NCBI GenBank assembly: GCA_954871525.1
Contig: OX940862.1
Location: forward strand, 44,509,732-44,573,731
Source of the DNA: Parietaria judaica
Taxonomy: Eukaryota > Streptophyta > Magnoliopsida > Rosales > Urticaceae
DNA length: 64,000 nucleotides
Direction of reading: 5' to 3'
Shown: positions 21,051 to 33,491 of the stretch, piece after piece
Layout of the letters: every line of letters starts with the position of its first letter
How positions within the stretch are numbered: the first letter of the stretch is position 1
Notes under the pieces: model-generated
Told to the model about the DNA's origin: nothing
What the model saw: the letters and a program-made list of their open reading frames with translations, nothing else
Database searches by the model: none
Program-made: the position numbers and the translations under genes

Positions 21051-23942
21051 TATTATTATTATTATCTAATGAATAAATAGAGAAATATATATATACACTC
21101 GATCTCAAAATTAAATCATTGAAAGAAAGGCTTACTTTCCATCGTATAACGTCTTTATGAGACATGCGCTAAGCAGTCCAGCCTGAAAGTAAATCACCCA
21201 ATCAATGAATACCCAGCACCAAATTTTCAGCCCGACTGCCAACCGGCACGTGACCGAGTAAAAAAAAAAAGATTTTGAGCTTTGTTTTAGCAATTTCAAA
21301 TTTCTACCGTAATGGATAGCTTTTAAAAAGATTTGTACAAAATGAGTATTATTTTATAATTTCTTATCAGAGTAAAAATTTAAAATCCTCTTTTCATTAA
21401 TGAAAATAATTTGAAGAACCCGAGTCCTGACCTGGTTCCCTATTTTTTTTTTTATGTGGACATGGTTATAAATATAAAGGTTATTCAAGGCACAAATACT
21501 AAAAATGTTTGAAAAACTAATGTTAATCATTATTTTATCCGGACAAAATACCAATACCGCTTATATCCCTAAATATATATAATAACAATAAATAAATAAA
21601 AAAAACCAAAGTCACCGAAGAAAGTCAATAACCTAGTACACGGTCACGATTTTACACTTATGCCAAAATCACAGCATACCCCCTAATGCTAAGGGGTCAA
21701 CTCATTTGAAAAAAAAAAACTACCAGGCCGGATCGGTTTTGATTGGGATCTTTAACTCCTACATTTTTTTTTATTTGATAAAAAGCCCCCGAAAAAGAAA
21801 AAAATCTGGCTGATAAAGTAAAAATCTCGGCATTCAATCTCGATTTCGCGATAACAGGTTCGAAACTCACAAGTATTCCAAGGAGTGTGCTTGCAAGAAA
21901 GAGGTAGAAGAAGTCGGCAATGAATTGCAAGGTGATGGTTGACGTGGTACTTGTCAGGTCAAACCTCTGGATTGCGTTGAAGAGTACTACTGACGTGGCA
22001 TCGTTGACCACACCTTCTCCGAAGACCAGACTGTACAACCTTGGTGTCTCATCTTGATTAAGGACCTGATAACTCAAGCTTCAAGTATTATTATAAATTA
22101 CTTCTTTTTTTGTTTGTTTAGTAATTGCAGAAGAGTTATGAGATAAAAATAAAAATAAGCGGGAGTGGAGCGGTCTTGTGTTGCGATTTTGGTGCGACGG
22201 GTCCTTCATATTTGATTTGATGAAAATTTAAAAAAATCGTCCTTTTTCTTTAATGACTTGTCTAAGTTATTACGAAATTTTATTCATTATAAATCATCCT
22301 ATGTGAAGTAACAAAAAAATTAGTGTTTAAAAACTTTATTTATTTTATTCATAGAATATAAGGGCGAAAGTCTTACCGAAGGAAAATCGCAATAGAAGAA
22401 AATCCCGCTTATAATAACCGAGGGACCATTAAAGTCAAATAATTAATTATGGTTATAATTTACATTTACCTGCAAAGTGCATACAGAGTCTGTGGCAGAA
22501 AAAATTGCTCCAAGCGCTACAGAAAAAATAAATAAAACAAAGTTAATAGCTTTTACGATTTCACATTACAGAGCTCTCAATTATGAATATTAATATTATC
22601 ATGGATAATTTTTAAGACTTGTTAATAGAGAAGTGATGTGAAATTACCGAGATAGTCCCCGATGCCCAAGAAACCAATATTCAATTTACTGAATAATTTT
22701 ACTGAACCTGTGTCAAGATCAAGTAAATTTTGTGTCACAACATTGAAATATACCAACATGTAACAATCAATCTAGGGATTCTAAGATTCTAACAAAATCG
22801 TAGAGATATGGATATTTTGTTTTCAAAAAACCAGATTCGAAATATCAGATCCCGGATTTCCAAAAAAAAAAAAAATCATAAAAAATTAGAGGCCTGAAGC
22901 ACATGTTTCACGTGCTTTAGCGGCGCTTTGCAACAATATTTAATTAGGTTGATAAACAAAAAAAAAATACTAGAGTAGTCTCATTTATACACATAATTCT
23001 CGATTGATTTACGAAACTTTAAATTATAATATTCCTTTCAAAGAATCTAACAAACTATAAAGTGGATAAGCAAAGACAAAATATAAGTGATTTTTCCTCC
23101 TTATTTTCTTCAAATTTCGAAATGTTGAAGAATGAGATTTGATAAATTATTTAGTGTTATGGAGACTAGAAACATACCAAGCCATATAACGAGAAAGGAA
23201 ATCAAAGTGCCGACCACACCAAACAAACTGATGGTCATGAAGTTCCTGAAGAATTGCTTCTTTTTCATTTGGAATCTATAAATAAGAAAGAAAGAAAAAA
23301 TGTTAATAGGTTTAGGGTTTATAGAGGTGAAAGATGAACTGTGATTCAGTATTTTAATGTTTTATTTGTTCTGTTCTCGGTTTTATTTGGTATTTGCGAG
23401 CTTCGTGTTCGCCCGTGTAGCTGAGACTGCTAAACCTAGTTATATATAAACCCTAACCCTAGCATTAAAAGAATGTTTTTCTAGCTCAATTTTCGGTCTA
23501 GGATCGAGCCAAAACTACCGAAACCATGAACAGAACCATACAAAAATTAATAATAAAAAAAAAAAAGAAACTGACCCCGCATTGAATATGATCGGAGGAA
23601 GAAGATAGATAAAGATTAAATCTTTATCGAACACCAAAACTCTCGAGCTTTTGCCTTCGGTACTCAACAGGATCAAAGTTCCAAACATCAGACCCTGCGA
23701 TAATAAATATCATGATTTTATTAATCCCACGATTAACATCGATAATCAAGAAGCTAAACTCTGATTAAATTACCCACCACGACCAGCGCGGTGATGGACT
23801 CGGTGATGCCGAGCTTCTTGTCGAGAACGTGGCCAAGGACGATGCACAAGCACACGAGCAGCACGAAGAATGCGATGGCGTCCTCGCGCGTCTCCATCGG
23901 CGCGAACTTCGCCAAAGCGGAGAACAGTAAATCGAAGGCCAT
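19284..23942 (-). CDS. NHX: Vacuolar-type Na+(K+)/H+ antiporter, NHX class, copy 2
   Basis: Same 14-exon structure: 23942-23778, 23694-23576, 23275-23178, 22707-22648, 22516-22470, 22065-21871, 21182-21136, 21013-20947, 20812-20712, 20632-20531, 20373-20235, 20148-20086, 19812-19729, 19580-19284. Every splice site, the LIFIYLLPPI motif, the Asn-Asp pair and the C-terminal tail are kept. The only exon difference I noticed, G for A at 19486, is synonymous (Leu). Introns differ by single bases and the shorter AAT tract. Promoter sequence is carried with it, so both genes could be expressed. Function as for copy 1: H+-coupled Na+/K+ loading of the vacuole. Confidence 0.92.
21017..21065. repeat. 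AAT/ATT microsatellite in NHX intron 7 (copy 2)
   Basis: Same palindromic AAT-then-TTA tract as in copy 1 but 18 bases shorter; it accounts for the biggest length change between the two 12-kb copies. Confidence 0.95.
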
Positions 23943-24175
23943 GGCGATTCTAGCTCACTGTGACGAACACGAATATAGACCTCAATTTACGTAACAGTAA
24001 AGTAATGATAAATAATAATATCCATATTTATAAAGGGATCGACGAACCTGCAGAAGCATGGAGTGAGATGAAGAAGATAATGTTGAAGAGGTATTCATAG
24101 CTTTGGCCTTCGATATTAATATGAGTTATCTTTTACTATATATGATTATATGATAGATTTTTTAAATTTGAGTTA
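23943..24175 (-). promoter_or_regulatory. Probable NHX 5' UTR and promoter (copy 2)
   Basis: Identical in plan to 11829-12060: leader with a possible 5' UTR intron and the CATATATAG TATA-like box. I saw no difference that would obviously alter promoter strength. Confidence 0.4.
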
Positions 24176-24341
24176 TTAACGGGTCGTATTTTTCAATTAT
24201 TATTTCAAATACAGTTAAAAACTATTTCTAATAATTATTTTTCAAAGAAAAAACTATACGTAGATTATTCCCATAAATATTAGGGTTTCAGTTTCAAATT
24301 CACTGGACCTTTGAACTCGATATACATTTAATGATACTTAC

Positions 24342-24746
24342 GGCATAAGTACCTAAATTTGTACTAAATTTGTCATCATATTTCCACCCAAGTTATTTGA
24401 AAATAAGGTGGTATAGAGCTAACTTTAGGTATAAGAGTATTCAAATTCACCTTTTTTGGTGAATCGGTAGACCTCGTCCATTTTCCCGTAAGCTTTTTTT
24501 TTTACTATTTCCGCCCAAACAAATAAACTCGATCGATCAAACCCACAAATATCAAGATAGAACTATATGTAAACACAAATTCTTTGAACATACGTCATCA
24601 TTGACAGAAATAGTAAAAACACTAATGAAAAAATGAATGAGATCTAGTGATTTACCCAGAAGAAAAAAAAACTTAAATACTTTTACTATTTTTTTTATTT
24701 ATTTAAATTGACTATATATCACCCTAAAAACTAAGGTACTTATGCC
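24342..24746. mobile_element. Small MITE with 13-bp TIR (copy 2)
   Basis: Counterpart of 12228-12631 with one extra T in a T-run. Same GGCATAAGTACCT ends. Confidence 0.6.
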
Positions 24747-25097
24747 ATCATAACCTTATCTAATAATGTGGACATGCGAACCCAATGTTTAAAACTTAAA
24801 GTAACAATTTTAATGGTTATAAAATAAAATTTCTCTATAAGAAAATAAATATGAATAATTTTAAGACCGCATGGCATGCCATTAAATTAAGAGAAATTAA
24901 AATGAATAGCCGTATTCATATGTTTATTTTATATGCATTTTTCGGAACATTATAAAAATTGGGCCTCTTTCAGCAAAAACTCAAAGCCCATTAACGAAAG
25001 TCAAAGCCCGTCAATGAATGTCAAAGCACACCGGCAAAATCAAAGACCAAGAGGCCGATAAATCAAGACATTGGAAAGGCCTGGAGTGAAAATGGCA

Positions 25098-25306
25098 AAG
25101 CCGACGAAGTACCATGGCCGACGAAGCCGACGAAGTAAAATGGCCGACGAAGCCTACGAAGTACCATGGCCGATGAAGCCTACGAAGTACCATGGCTGAC
25201 GAAGCCGACCAAGTGCCATGGCCGACGAAGCGATGAAGCCTACGAAGTACCATCGTCGACGAAGCGATGAAGCCTACAAAGTACCATGACTGACGAAGCC
25301 GACGAG
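25098..25306. repeat. E0 minisatellite (copy 2)
   Basis: Counterpart of 12983-13191. It is followed at 25307 by the copia 5' LTR after the pentamer acgag. Confidence 0.85.
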
Positions 25307-25869
25307 TGTTACGGATAAGCTTGGATGTGACTGATACAACTTGCTTTGCAAGTTGATATAATATGTATTAAATACTTGCTTGGTATGTGTACGTGGCTAA
25401 ACTTGATGCCCAAGTAGCTTACCTTTTTTCTTCACTATAAATAGCCATGTAGTGCTCTTGTTTATTCACAACTCCAATACAAATATCTCCTTTGTCTTCT
25501 CTTTCTTCTTTGGTTGTTGCATATAAAAAAAAACACACATATATATATATATATACACTAAGATGTCCAACCGAACGTCAAATGAGTGGTTCGGCGTGAT
25601 GAATGACTTCACCCAAACTTATCCAACACGCTATTTTGGCGTGAAATGGATGAATATTACTGTACCACTCTATACTTGGCGTTCAACTATTAATCACGCT
25701 TAAAATTTTGTTTATTTATTTTTTAGTCCTTGTAGTTATTATTATTTACTCAATTGTTAATGTTATTTTAAATTATGTAATTTATCTCACAACTATTACA
25801 TCATATTTATCTTTTAATTATTAATATATATATTTTTTAATTTTATATTCATTACAATAAATAATTTAA

Positions 25870-26371
25870 AGGGATAATATCGGCATAAGTCCTCAACCTT
25901 TACTCAACTGGGGCGGCATAGCCCCAATCTCATTTAATAGCGGTATAAGTACCAAAAGATGATTTCCGTCCATATTTGACTAACGGAAGTAGTCAACGTT
26001 TGCGTGGTCAGCTTCTCGTCAACGTGGACGCCACGTAATCCGATATGTCACCACACACGTCATCCTCGTGTCATCAAATTTAATGCAAAATTAATGGTGA
26101 TGGAGGGATTCGAACCATTGCCCTCGCATGTGGTGATGGAGGGATTCAAATTTAATGCAAAATTAATGGTGATGGAGGATGACATGTATGGTGACATGTC
26201 GACTGCGTGGCGTCCACGTTGACGAGAAGCTGACCACGCAAACGTTGACTACTTCCGTTAGTCAAATATGGACGGAAATCATCTTTTGGTACTTATACCG
26301 CTATTAAATGAGGTTGGGGCTATGCCGCCCCAATTGAGTAAAGGTTGAGGACTTATGCCGCTATTATCCCT
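25870..26371. mobile_element. Foldback MITE (copy 2)
   Basis: Counterpart of 13755-14256. Near its left end this copy reads GGGGCGGCATAG where copy 1 has GGGACGGCATAG; the copy 2 base matches the right arm, so its arms pair better. Confidence 0.88.
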
Positions 26372-26552
26372 AATTTAATATACAACATTGACATTTGGAG
26401 ATTGAAAAAAATACTTAAATTACATTAATATTATTACCGGAGCGAAATAACATTACAACGACATTTAAATGCAAAAAAGAAAAAAACACATTAAAATTAA
26501 AAACAACACATTACAACAAAATAACATTGAAAATAAAATTACAACTCATGAA

Positions 26553-27538
26553 CTAATACTCGGAAAGATTAGCGTTGGATCCTCCAAGACCGGTGAAATA
26601 TTGCGAATTCGAACCGGAATTAGGAAGTGGTGTTTGGGATTGTTGTTGGTCCTCTCTTTTTCGTAAAACCCTAGCTTGTTCAGATGCCCAATATGTACAA
26701 ATATCGGGATCAGAAATTGCATTTACATTCATTTTCATAATTTTATTATCTTCCCTCAATGTTTTCAAATTATTAGACTTATCTATACCTTCCAAGAGGC
26801 GTTCCCTCAAATCACATGTCTTCTTCAACTGCTCAAGAAGTAGTTTATTTCCTTCTTCAACCTTGTTGATGGAGGATTCTACTTTGTCATCCGTTTTCAT
26901 TTTTAGTTTGGCTTTTTTCACTCTAATCGGTCGCTCAGAAGGAGATGGTTGTCGCACTAACTCGAGAGTTTGTTGTTCAGAATCTGAAAAAGAACAAGAA
27001 CCTCAAGATATTTGTCTGACACTTGAGGCTCCATCTTGAAATTTTTCATAATTCTTAATATGTTCCACAAATGATCGAACTTCCACCTTTTCTTGTATTT
27101 CTCATCATTTTCAAGCAACACCTTAGCTTGATCCATCTGCAAGTTGATATAACCCATCAGAAATACGTAAAATTAAATAGTTGATAAAAAGAGCTAAAAT
27201 ACTAACAATATATTCAGTTGAAGCACCGCTTGTGTGTCTACTCTCAATTTGTCGTATGCATGCATGCATTTTCCTTGCAGCCTTCTCAATAACTTGGATT
27301 CGAGACTGGATCGATCCCCTTGAACGAATCTCCAAAGTTGGTTTTTTTCTTTATTGTAGCTAGCTTCAACACGAGCCCAGAAACTATCAAATGTTTGGTA
27401 TATACTAATGATAGGATCTTGAGCAATCTCCATGTGAACTCGAGAAAGAAGTTTGTCTTCTTCATGAGAATAACTAGAAGCTCGGCTAGTCATTTTCTTG
27501 TAATGTATCTTTCTCGGAATATTTTTGGATGGAAACAC
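26553..27538 (-). pseudogene. Harbinger ORF1, Myb/SANT-like, broken (copy 2)
   Basis: Same exon pair and the same in-frame TGA (27003-27005) and frame change as copy 1, so the damage predates the duplication. One extra difference, T to C near 27018, removes a stop in an overlapping frame but does not repair the gene. Confidence 0.85.
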
Positions 27539-27599
27539 AACTTATGGAAGGTACTATTTATAACCACTTCTCTTACTAAAAAACTCATCAAGGTTTTCA

Positions 27600-28135
27600 A
27601 GTTTCCCAACTCAGCTCTGACGTGATGTAACTAATCAATGCCATAACTCTTACACGATTCTCACATCTCCCGAACTGGGTCTGAAGTGACATAACCACTC
27701 AATGCCATCACTCATCAAAGCTCACACGTTTCCCAAACCGGGTCTGACGTGATGTGACCACTCAATGCCATCACTCATTAAAGCTCACACGTTTTCCGAG
27801 CCGGGATTGAGGTGATGAGACCACTCAATGCCATCACTCTTACAAGATTCTCACGTTTCCCAAACCGGGCCTGAAGTGATGAGACCACTCAATGCCATCA
27901 TTCTTACAAGATTCTCACGTCTCCCGAACTGGGTCTGGCGTGATGTAACATCTCAATGCCATCACTCATTAAAGCTCACACGTTTCCCAAATCAAGCCTG
28001 ACTTGATGTGACCACTCAATACCATCACTCATCAAAGCTCACACGTTTCCCGAACCGGGTCTGACGTAATGAGACCACTCAACGCCATCACTCTTACAAG
28101 ATTCTCACGTAACCCGAACCGACTCTTACACTCAA
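27600..28135. repeat. 62-64-bp minisatellite between divergent Harbinger genes (copy 2)
   Basis: Counterpart of 15485-16020 with the same number of units and a few base changes. Confidence 0.93.
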
Positions 28136-28141
28136 TTCCCT

Positions 28142-29494
28142 ATGAATAGTCTAAGTTCAAATCATTTTTCATCCATATTCTCTCAACACATCCCATCTCA
28201 TCATTCATCTCTCAATAGGAATATTTCTTCATCTTCTTCCTTCGATGATAATTATCTACTTCAATTGGCTCAAATTGATGAGGAGGAAGATGCTATATGT
28301 CATCAAATTATCCAAAATAATCTCACAATCATGAAAATCCTCAACCAACATGCCGTCAACCAAACCATTGTGCGCAACATAGGAGGCTCAATTCCAGGTC
28401 ATGCTTTCATCAATCGGGATCGAGAGAGTGCAGACCGGCGACTATTCAACGATTACTTCTCTGAAACCCCGTTGTACAATGAGGCTATGTTTCATCGTAG
28501 GTACCGAATGTCTCGCTCTTTATTCCTTCGAATAGTGGATGCTGTTAAAAGTCACGACAATTATTTTGTACAACGGGTGGATCGCGCTGGCCGACTTGGG
28601 TTGTCTCCACTTCAAAAAATAAATGATGTATTTCGAATGCTGGTGTACGGAGTTCTGGCAGACGCCACAGACGAGTACTGCAAAATAGTAGAGTCGACGA
28701 CAATTGAAAGCTTGAAGAGATTTTGTCGAGCGATGGTGGACGTATTTTCTGAGCAGTATTTAAGATCACCAAATCCTAATGATGTTGCAAGACTTCTCCA
28801 GATAGGTCAACAACGTGGATTTCCAGGAATGTTGGGCAGTTTGGATTGTATGCATTGGAAATGGAAAAAATGTCCTACCGCGTGGGCCGGACAATATACG
28901 GGCCATAGCGGAAAACGTACAATTATTCTAGAAGTCGTGGCTGATTATGATCTATGGATATGGCACGCTTATTTTGGCATGTTGGGAAGCAACAATGACA
29001 TCAACGAGCTAGAGTCTTCCCACCTATTTTCCCATCTCACTCAAGGTATTGCTCCTCCCGCTCATTATGTCATACAGGAAAATGAATATAATATGGGTTA
29101 TTATTTGGCTGATAATATATACCCAAAGTGGTCTACTATTGTTCAAACTATTCGAGAACCACGTGGCCCAAAAAAACAATATTTTTCAATGAGGCAAGAA
29201 TCATGTAGAAAATACGTCGAACGTGCATTTGGAGTTCTCCAAGAACGGTTTGCAATTGTAGCGGGACTGCCAAAATTTTGGAGAAACGGTGTCTTAAAAG
29301 ATATAATGACTACATGCATAATTATGCATAACATGATAATAGAGGGTGAACGTGATATCAACGTACCCATTGAAGTTAACATAGAAACACCAGCATTGGA
29401 GGTTGAATTAGCGGAGAATGATGAAGCACGATTTCAAGAGTTTTTCACACGCTACAGACAAATAAGAGACAAGGATGCACACATCGCGCTCTGA
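28142..29494 (+). CDS. PIF/Harbinger transposase, intact (copy 2)
   Basis: 450 residues, uninterrupted, DDE residues Asp235, Asp286 and Glu360 kept, and the family-typical GSNNDIN around the second Asp. Four residue changes against copy 1 (34, 138, 255, 285). Of the two it is the closer to the family consensus and the more likely to be catalytically able; a functional ORF1 would have to come from another locus. Confidence 0.93.
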   Translation: MNSLSSNHFSSIFSQHIPSHHSSLNRNISSSSSFDDNYLLQLAQIDEEEDAICHQIIQNNLTIMKILNQHAVNQTIVRNIGGSIPGHAFINRDRESADRRLFNDYFSETPLYNEAMFHRRYRMSRSLFLRIVDAVKSHDNYFVQRVDRAGRLGLSPLQKINDVFRMLVYGVLADATDEYCKIVESTTIESLKRFCRAMVDVFSEQYLRSPNPNDVARLLQIGQQRGFPGMLGSLDCMHWKWKKCPTAWAGQYTGHSGKRTIILEVVADYDLWIWHAYFGMLGSNNDINELESSHLFSHLTQGIAPPAHYVIQENEYNMGYYLADNIYPKWSTIVQTIREPRGPKKQYFSMRQESCRKYVERAFGVLQERFAIVAGLPKFWRNGVLKDIMTTCIIMHNMIIEGERDINVPIEVNIETPALEVELAENDEARFQEFFTRYRQIRDKDAHIAL

Positions 29495-30089
29495 AATGCA
29501 TTGATCGACCATTTGTGGGAGGGATATTCTAATTCGGATGTATAATTGTACTTTTTATTTTATTTTATGTTATTTATTTTGTGTGGTATTTTTTTTAAAA
29601 TAAATATTAAGGTTTGTGTGTTAATTTATATGTTAAATCATTTTATGAAGTAATATTTGATATGAATAAGTGATATAATTGAAAGATATTAAATAAATAT
29701 AAGGGTATAGAGATAAATAAGAGAAAGTTGAATATAAAATTAATATTTCAGTTTGGTCTAAAAAATAGAGTTCGGTTGGAATTGGTTTAGTATTTGATGT
29801 GACATGTACTATAAAATAGAGTATGAAATGGTGTTATCAGGTGGAGTTGGTCTAAGTGAGAGTGTGAGAGTGTGCAGCGCCGTTTATAAAAGAGAGCATG
29901 TTTGTTTAGTGGCGATCATCGTGTTACTCGACACCGATTTAATTTGGAACCAACATTTGGTATCAGAGCATAGTCGTGAGGTCTCTTGAAATTCTTAGTA
30001 TGCTCTGTGGTTGCGGTTCTGACTGATTTTCCATATCAGAAACGATTTCTTGAGATTTTACAGTGCGAGTTTTCTTTATGCAGAAATAC

Positions 30090-30724
30090 ATGGAGTCATC
30101 AAGTAAATTAGTCAGAGGAAACGTGACGCTACAGTATACTCGGTGTGGGCGTTGAAGATGCGGGTAAACCTGCAGGCGCAAGGAATTTGGGAGGCTGTAG
30201 AAGGTGAGATGTCGAAGCGCACAAGGATAGGATGCCTCTCGCCGCCATCTATCAGGGAGTTTCGGAAGATGTCCTTCCCATTTGATCGATGAGAAGGATT
30301 CCGCGAAGAAGGCATGGGAGACGTTGCGGATGATGCACATGGGCGCAGAACGCGTCAGAGAAGCCAAGGTTCAAACCTTGAAGAGCGAGTTCGAGGTTTT
30401 CCGTATGAGAGACGGTGAATCCGTGGACGAGTTCGCTATGAAGCTTTCATCTCTTGCAACGGGTATCCGCTCACTACGCGAACCGGTGGACGAGACCACC
30501 GTGGTCAAGAAATTCTTGAGATCCGTAACTCACAGATACATGCATATCGTGACGTCGATCGAGCAGTTTGGCGATCTCAAGACTATGTCAGTCGAGGAGG
30601 TTGTCGGTCGTCTTAAAGTCCACGAGGAGAGGCTTCGGGGCTGTGGCGACAGGGATGAGGAGAAACACCTCCTGCTCACGCATGAAGAATGGAAGGTTAA
30701 GCAGAAGTGGAACCAGCAAGAAGG
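30090..30724 (+). pseudogene. Ty1/copia gag 5' part (copy 2), interrupted by solo LTR
   Basis: Same capsid blocks as 17975-18609. The frame reaches KWNQQEG at 30724 and is then broken by the LTR insertion; the gag 3' part, rich in Ser then Arg-Gly (SRGRGRGRG-like), resumes at 33497. The CCHC zinc knuckle expected after the Arg-Gly stretch could not be found. Confidence 0.85.
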
Positions 30725-33491
30725 TGTTGGAAATCGGTGGTATCAAGACGACTTCCTTACCACGATAATAGCCTCCGAGGCGTCCCGGTAACATTTACAA
30801 ATTCATTTTAAAGCGGAAATCTTGTTACCGGACCGACGACACGGATATCGGGTAACAATCATTTCATTAAGATCTGATAAATATTTTGAATTTAATATTT
30901 TCATAATCATTATTAATAATCTAGTCGAATAGGAAATAAATAGAAAGCAGTTAATGGTTGCATTTATTAACCCAATGCATAAGGCCGTACCTCAACTGAC
31001 GATTCCGGCTGCGCGTTCTGACTAGGGCAGGGCTCCGCCGGTGCTGAGGGAAACTCCCGTGATCTTCCAGGATATTCTCCTGGATTCCTCGTACCGAAGC
31101 GTGGGCTTAGATGGCAGGACTCTGTCGCAAAGTTTCACTGACGGGTCTTTTAAAGCTACCGGAGAAAATATCTCCTAAGCCGAACCAGAAGAGAGATCAG
31201 AATCAGAAAACTCGCAAACCCTAGAGAGAGGGAGAACTCGATTTTTTGCTCTGGGGAAGGTGTGAAAAATGTGTAGAATGAGCCTCCTATTTATAGCCTC
31301 AAGCTGTAACCGATTTGGAGATTTTCCCTCCCATTATTCGAATTCTATTAATTAAATATAATTAATTATTTTAATCTAATGGTCCATATTCAATCTTATC
31401 TAAATCCAATGGATATAATTAATCAAGGATTTAATTAAATAAAAATACATGATAAGATCAAAATATTTAATCTTATCATAAAATTCAAATTATATTATAT
31501 ATACATATTTAAAATTCGAATTGGATAATGATTATCTAGATCCAATGGTTAAAAATAAATCTTAAACCAATCCAATAGATCAAATCAATTAGGGTATAAA
31601 GTCAAATACCCTAGGGTAAACCCTAATTCGAACTCTTATCCTCAATATTAGTCGAATTATATAGTATATATATAACATTAATAAATTTCTAATCCGACGG
31701 TTAAAGATTAAATCTCAAAACCAATCCAACGGACACAATTAATTAAGCAAATTCGAAATACCTAAACTTGGTCACCAAGTTTCAATTTGAATTACATTTA
31801 GAGTTTAAATCAATTATCTCAATCCAACGGTTGATATTAAATCATAACTGATCCAATGGATTAAATTAATCTACGGGTTTTGCCAAAATACCAAACACTA
31901 GGTACTTATGCCGCTAATATAACTTCTCCAATTCACAGATTCGAATTTAGCTAGGGTTTGTATTCTCCAAACCCTAATTCGAATTTACACATGTGACTAT
32001 ATATAAATATATATTTTTATTTATTAATATAAATCTTTTAATTATTAACTAATTATTAATTAGATATTAATAATTAAATCCAAATAATTATATTATATTA
32101 ATAAAACCTTATCTCAATATCACACATCAAATTTCATGGTGCAACACCATCATTTAAATTCGTGACATGTGATTTAATTTAATAGTTTATCGAACCGAGT
32201 CATAAACTTAGAAAATCCATAAATCACAAACCATAAGTCAGAATGACTTGGTTCAAGAAGCAAAGTTTCTTATAATTTAATTTACAACAACAAGGTTCTG
32301 TTCGAAAATCTAAATTCTAAGTTTATTTTTGTCAGTTAATTCCGTGTACCAAAATATGATACTTTCGCCACGCTGACGATAAAACTATCTGACGTCTGAC
32401 ACAGACTTGTCTGTTTTATAAGTCGAGCCAAATAATTAAACATTATCCAGAATGTATTTTAATAACGTACGTATCATCCGTTACGGAGCTATCCTGGGGA
32501 CCATGGACCCGTATCACTTAAGCTCCAACGAATTGCTAGTTGTTCGTCGAACCTCGAAGTGATTCCACTATAGACCCGAGGCTGCATTCTTTAGTGATAC
32601 GGTATATATTATTCCCTCATAACAGCACGGTGTCCATTAGATTCAATCAAATTCGGGTTATTGTCCTTTCACTTGATGACTCACACATGAGCAGGCGGTT
32701 TTTACCGTAATGCCCCTCAATGCATTTTCATCCTTGACTCAGCCAGTATTTTATGAGCAACCCACTTATGGTTTCGATTCATAAGTTGCGCACGGGTACC
32801 TCTCACTTCTCACCAGTGACAACCAAGGGAATCATCATGACTCTGAAGAGAGCTGTGTGATGCCCATGTCTATGATCAAGCTATCCCTACAACTTACTAT
32901 CATGTTCCCAAAATAATAGCGGTAATATCTTGTGTTCTTTAACGGTTAAATCAAAGAACAATCAAGCCAGTAGCTCGGGCTCATGATCACTAAGGACTTA
33001 GAACTAATATCCATTTGATCATCATTTTGTGAAGAACTAATATCCATTTGATCATCATTTTGTGATTCAACTACAAGTTATCAGTGAGGGTCTTATATGA
33101 CAACTTCTCGAGTTTAAGTCAGGTCCGGTCCAGTATGAAGACGCTTCATACTTAACGCACTTCTAGTGAGTGTGACACACACATAATCCAGAATAGGATT
33201 GTCACTTAGTCACATTCATGACCTTTATTGATTAATGGGCTCCCACCCAGTTAATCAGGTCACGGACTTTTTAAGTTCATTTATTATGTTTATTAATTCT
33301 TCCTCACTTGACTCTGTTGTGATAATAATAACATAATTGCATCCTTTATGAACTAAGGAATCAAACATTCTATTTTACTCTACCAGAAACTATAATAAGA
33401 TTAACATAATAAGCACCATCTTTATTCAACAACTTGTCATAACCTTTTACAAATGGATAAATATCTTGTTTAAGGACACACATGTTCAACA
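30725..33491 (-). mobile_element. Solo LTR, 2767 bp, TSD gaagg (family A, minus orientation)
   Basis: On the minus strand it begins TGTTGAACATGTGTGTCC at 33491 and ends ATTTCCAACA at 30725; gaagg lies on both sides (30720-30724 and 33492-33496). It aligns over its whole length with 3109-5850 in opposite orientation, with small indels, for example a duplicated CCATTTGATCATCATTTTG near 33011-33063. No internal region remains. Confidence 0.96.

Larger units (their letters stand above)
25562..29852 (+). mobile_element. PIF/Harbinger DNA transposon (copy 2)
   Basis: Counterpart of 13447-17737, again bounded by TAA inside the copia 5' LTR. Contains the MITE at 25870-26371, broken ORF1 and an intact transposase. 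Confidence 0.92.
18731..30848. repeat. Tandem duplication, copy 2 (about 12.12 kb)
   Basis: Direct copy of 6606-18733. The junction reads CGGATAT/TAATATT: the left half continues as CGGATATCGGG at 30842 and the right half as ATATTAATATT at 6605, sharing ATAT only. Copy 2 keeps its natural right flank, so the rest of the solo LTR and the copia element continue from here. Confidence 0.97.
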
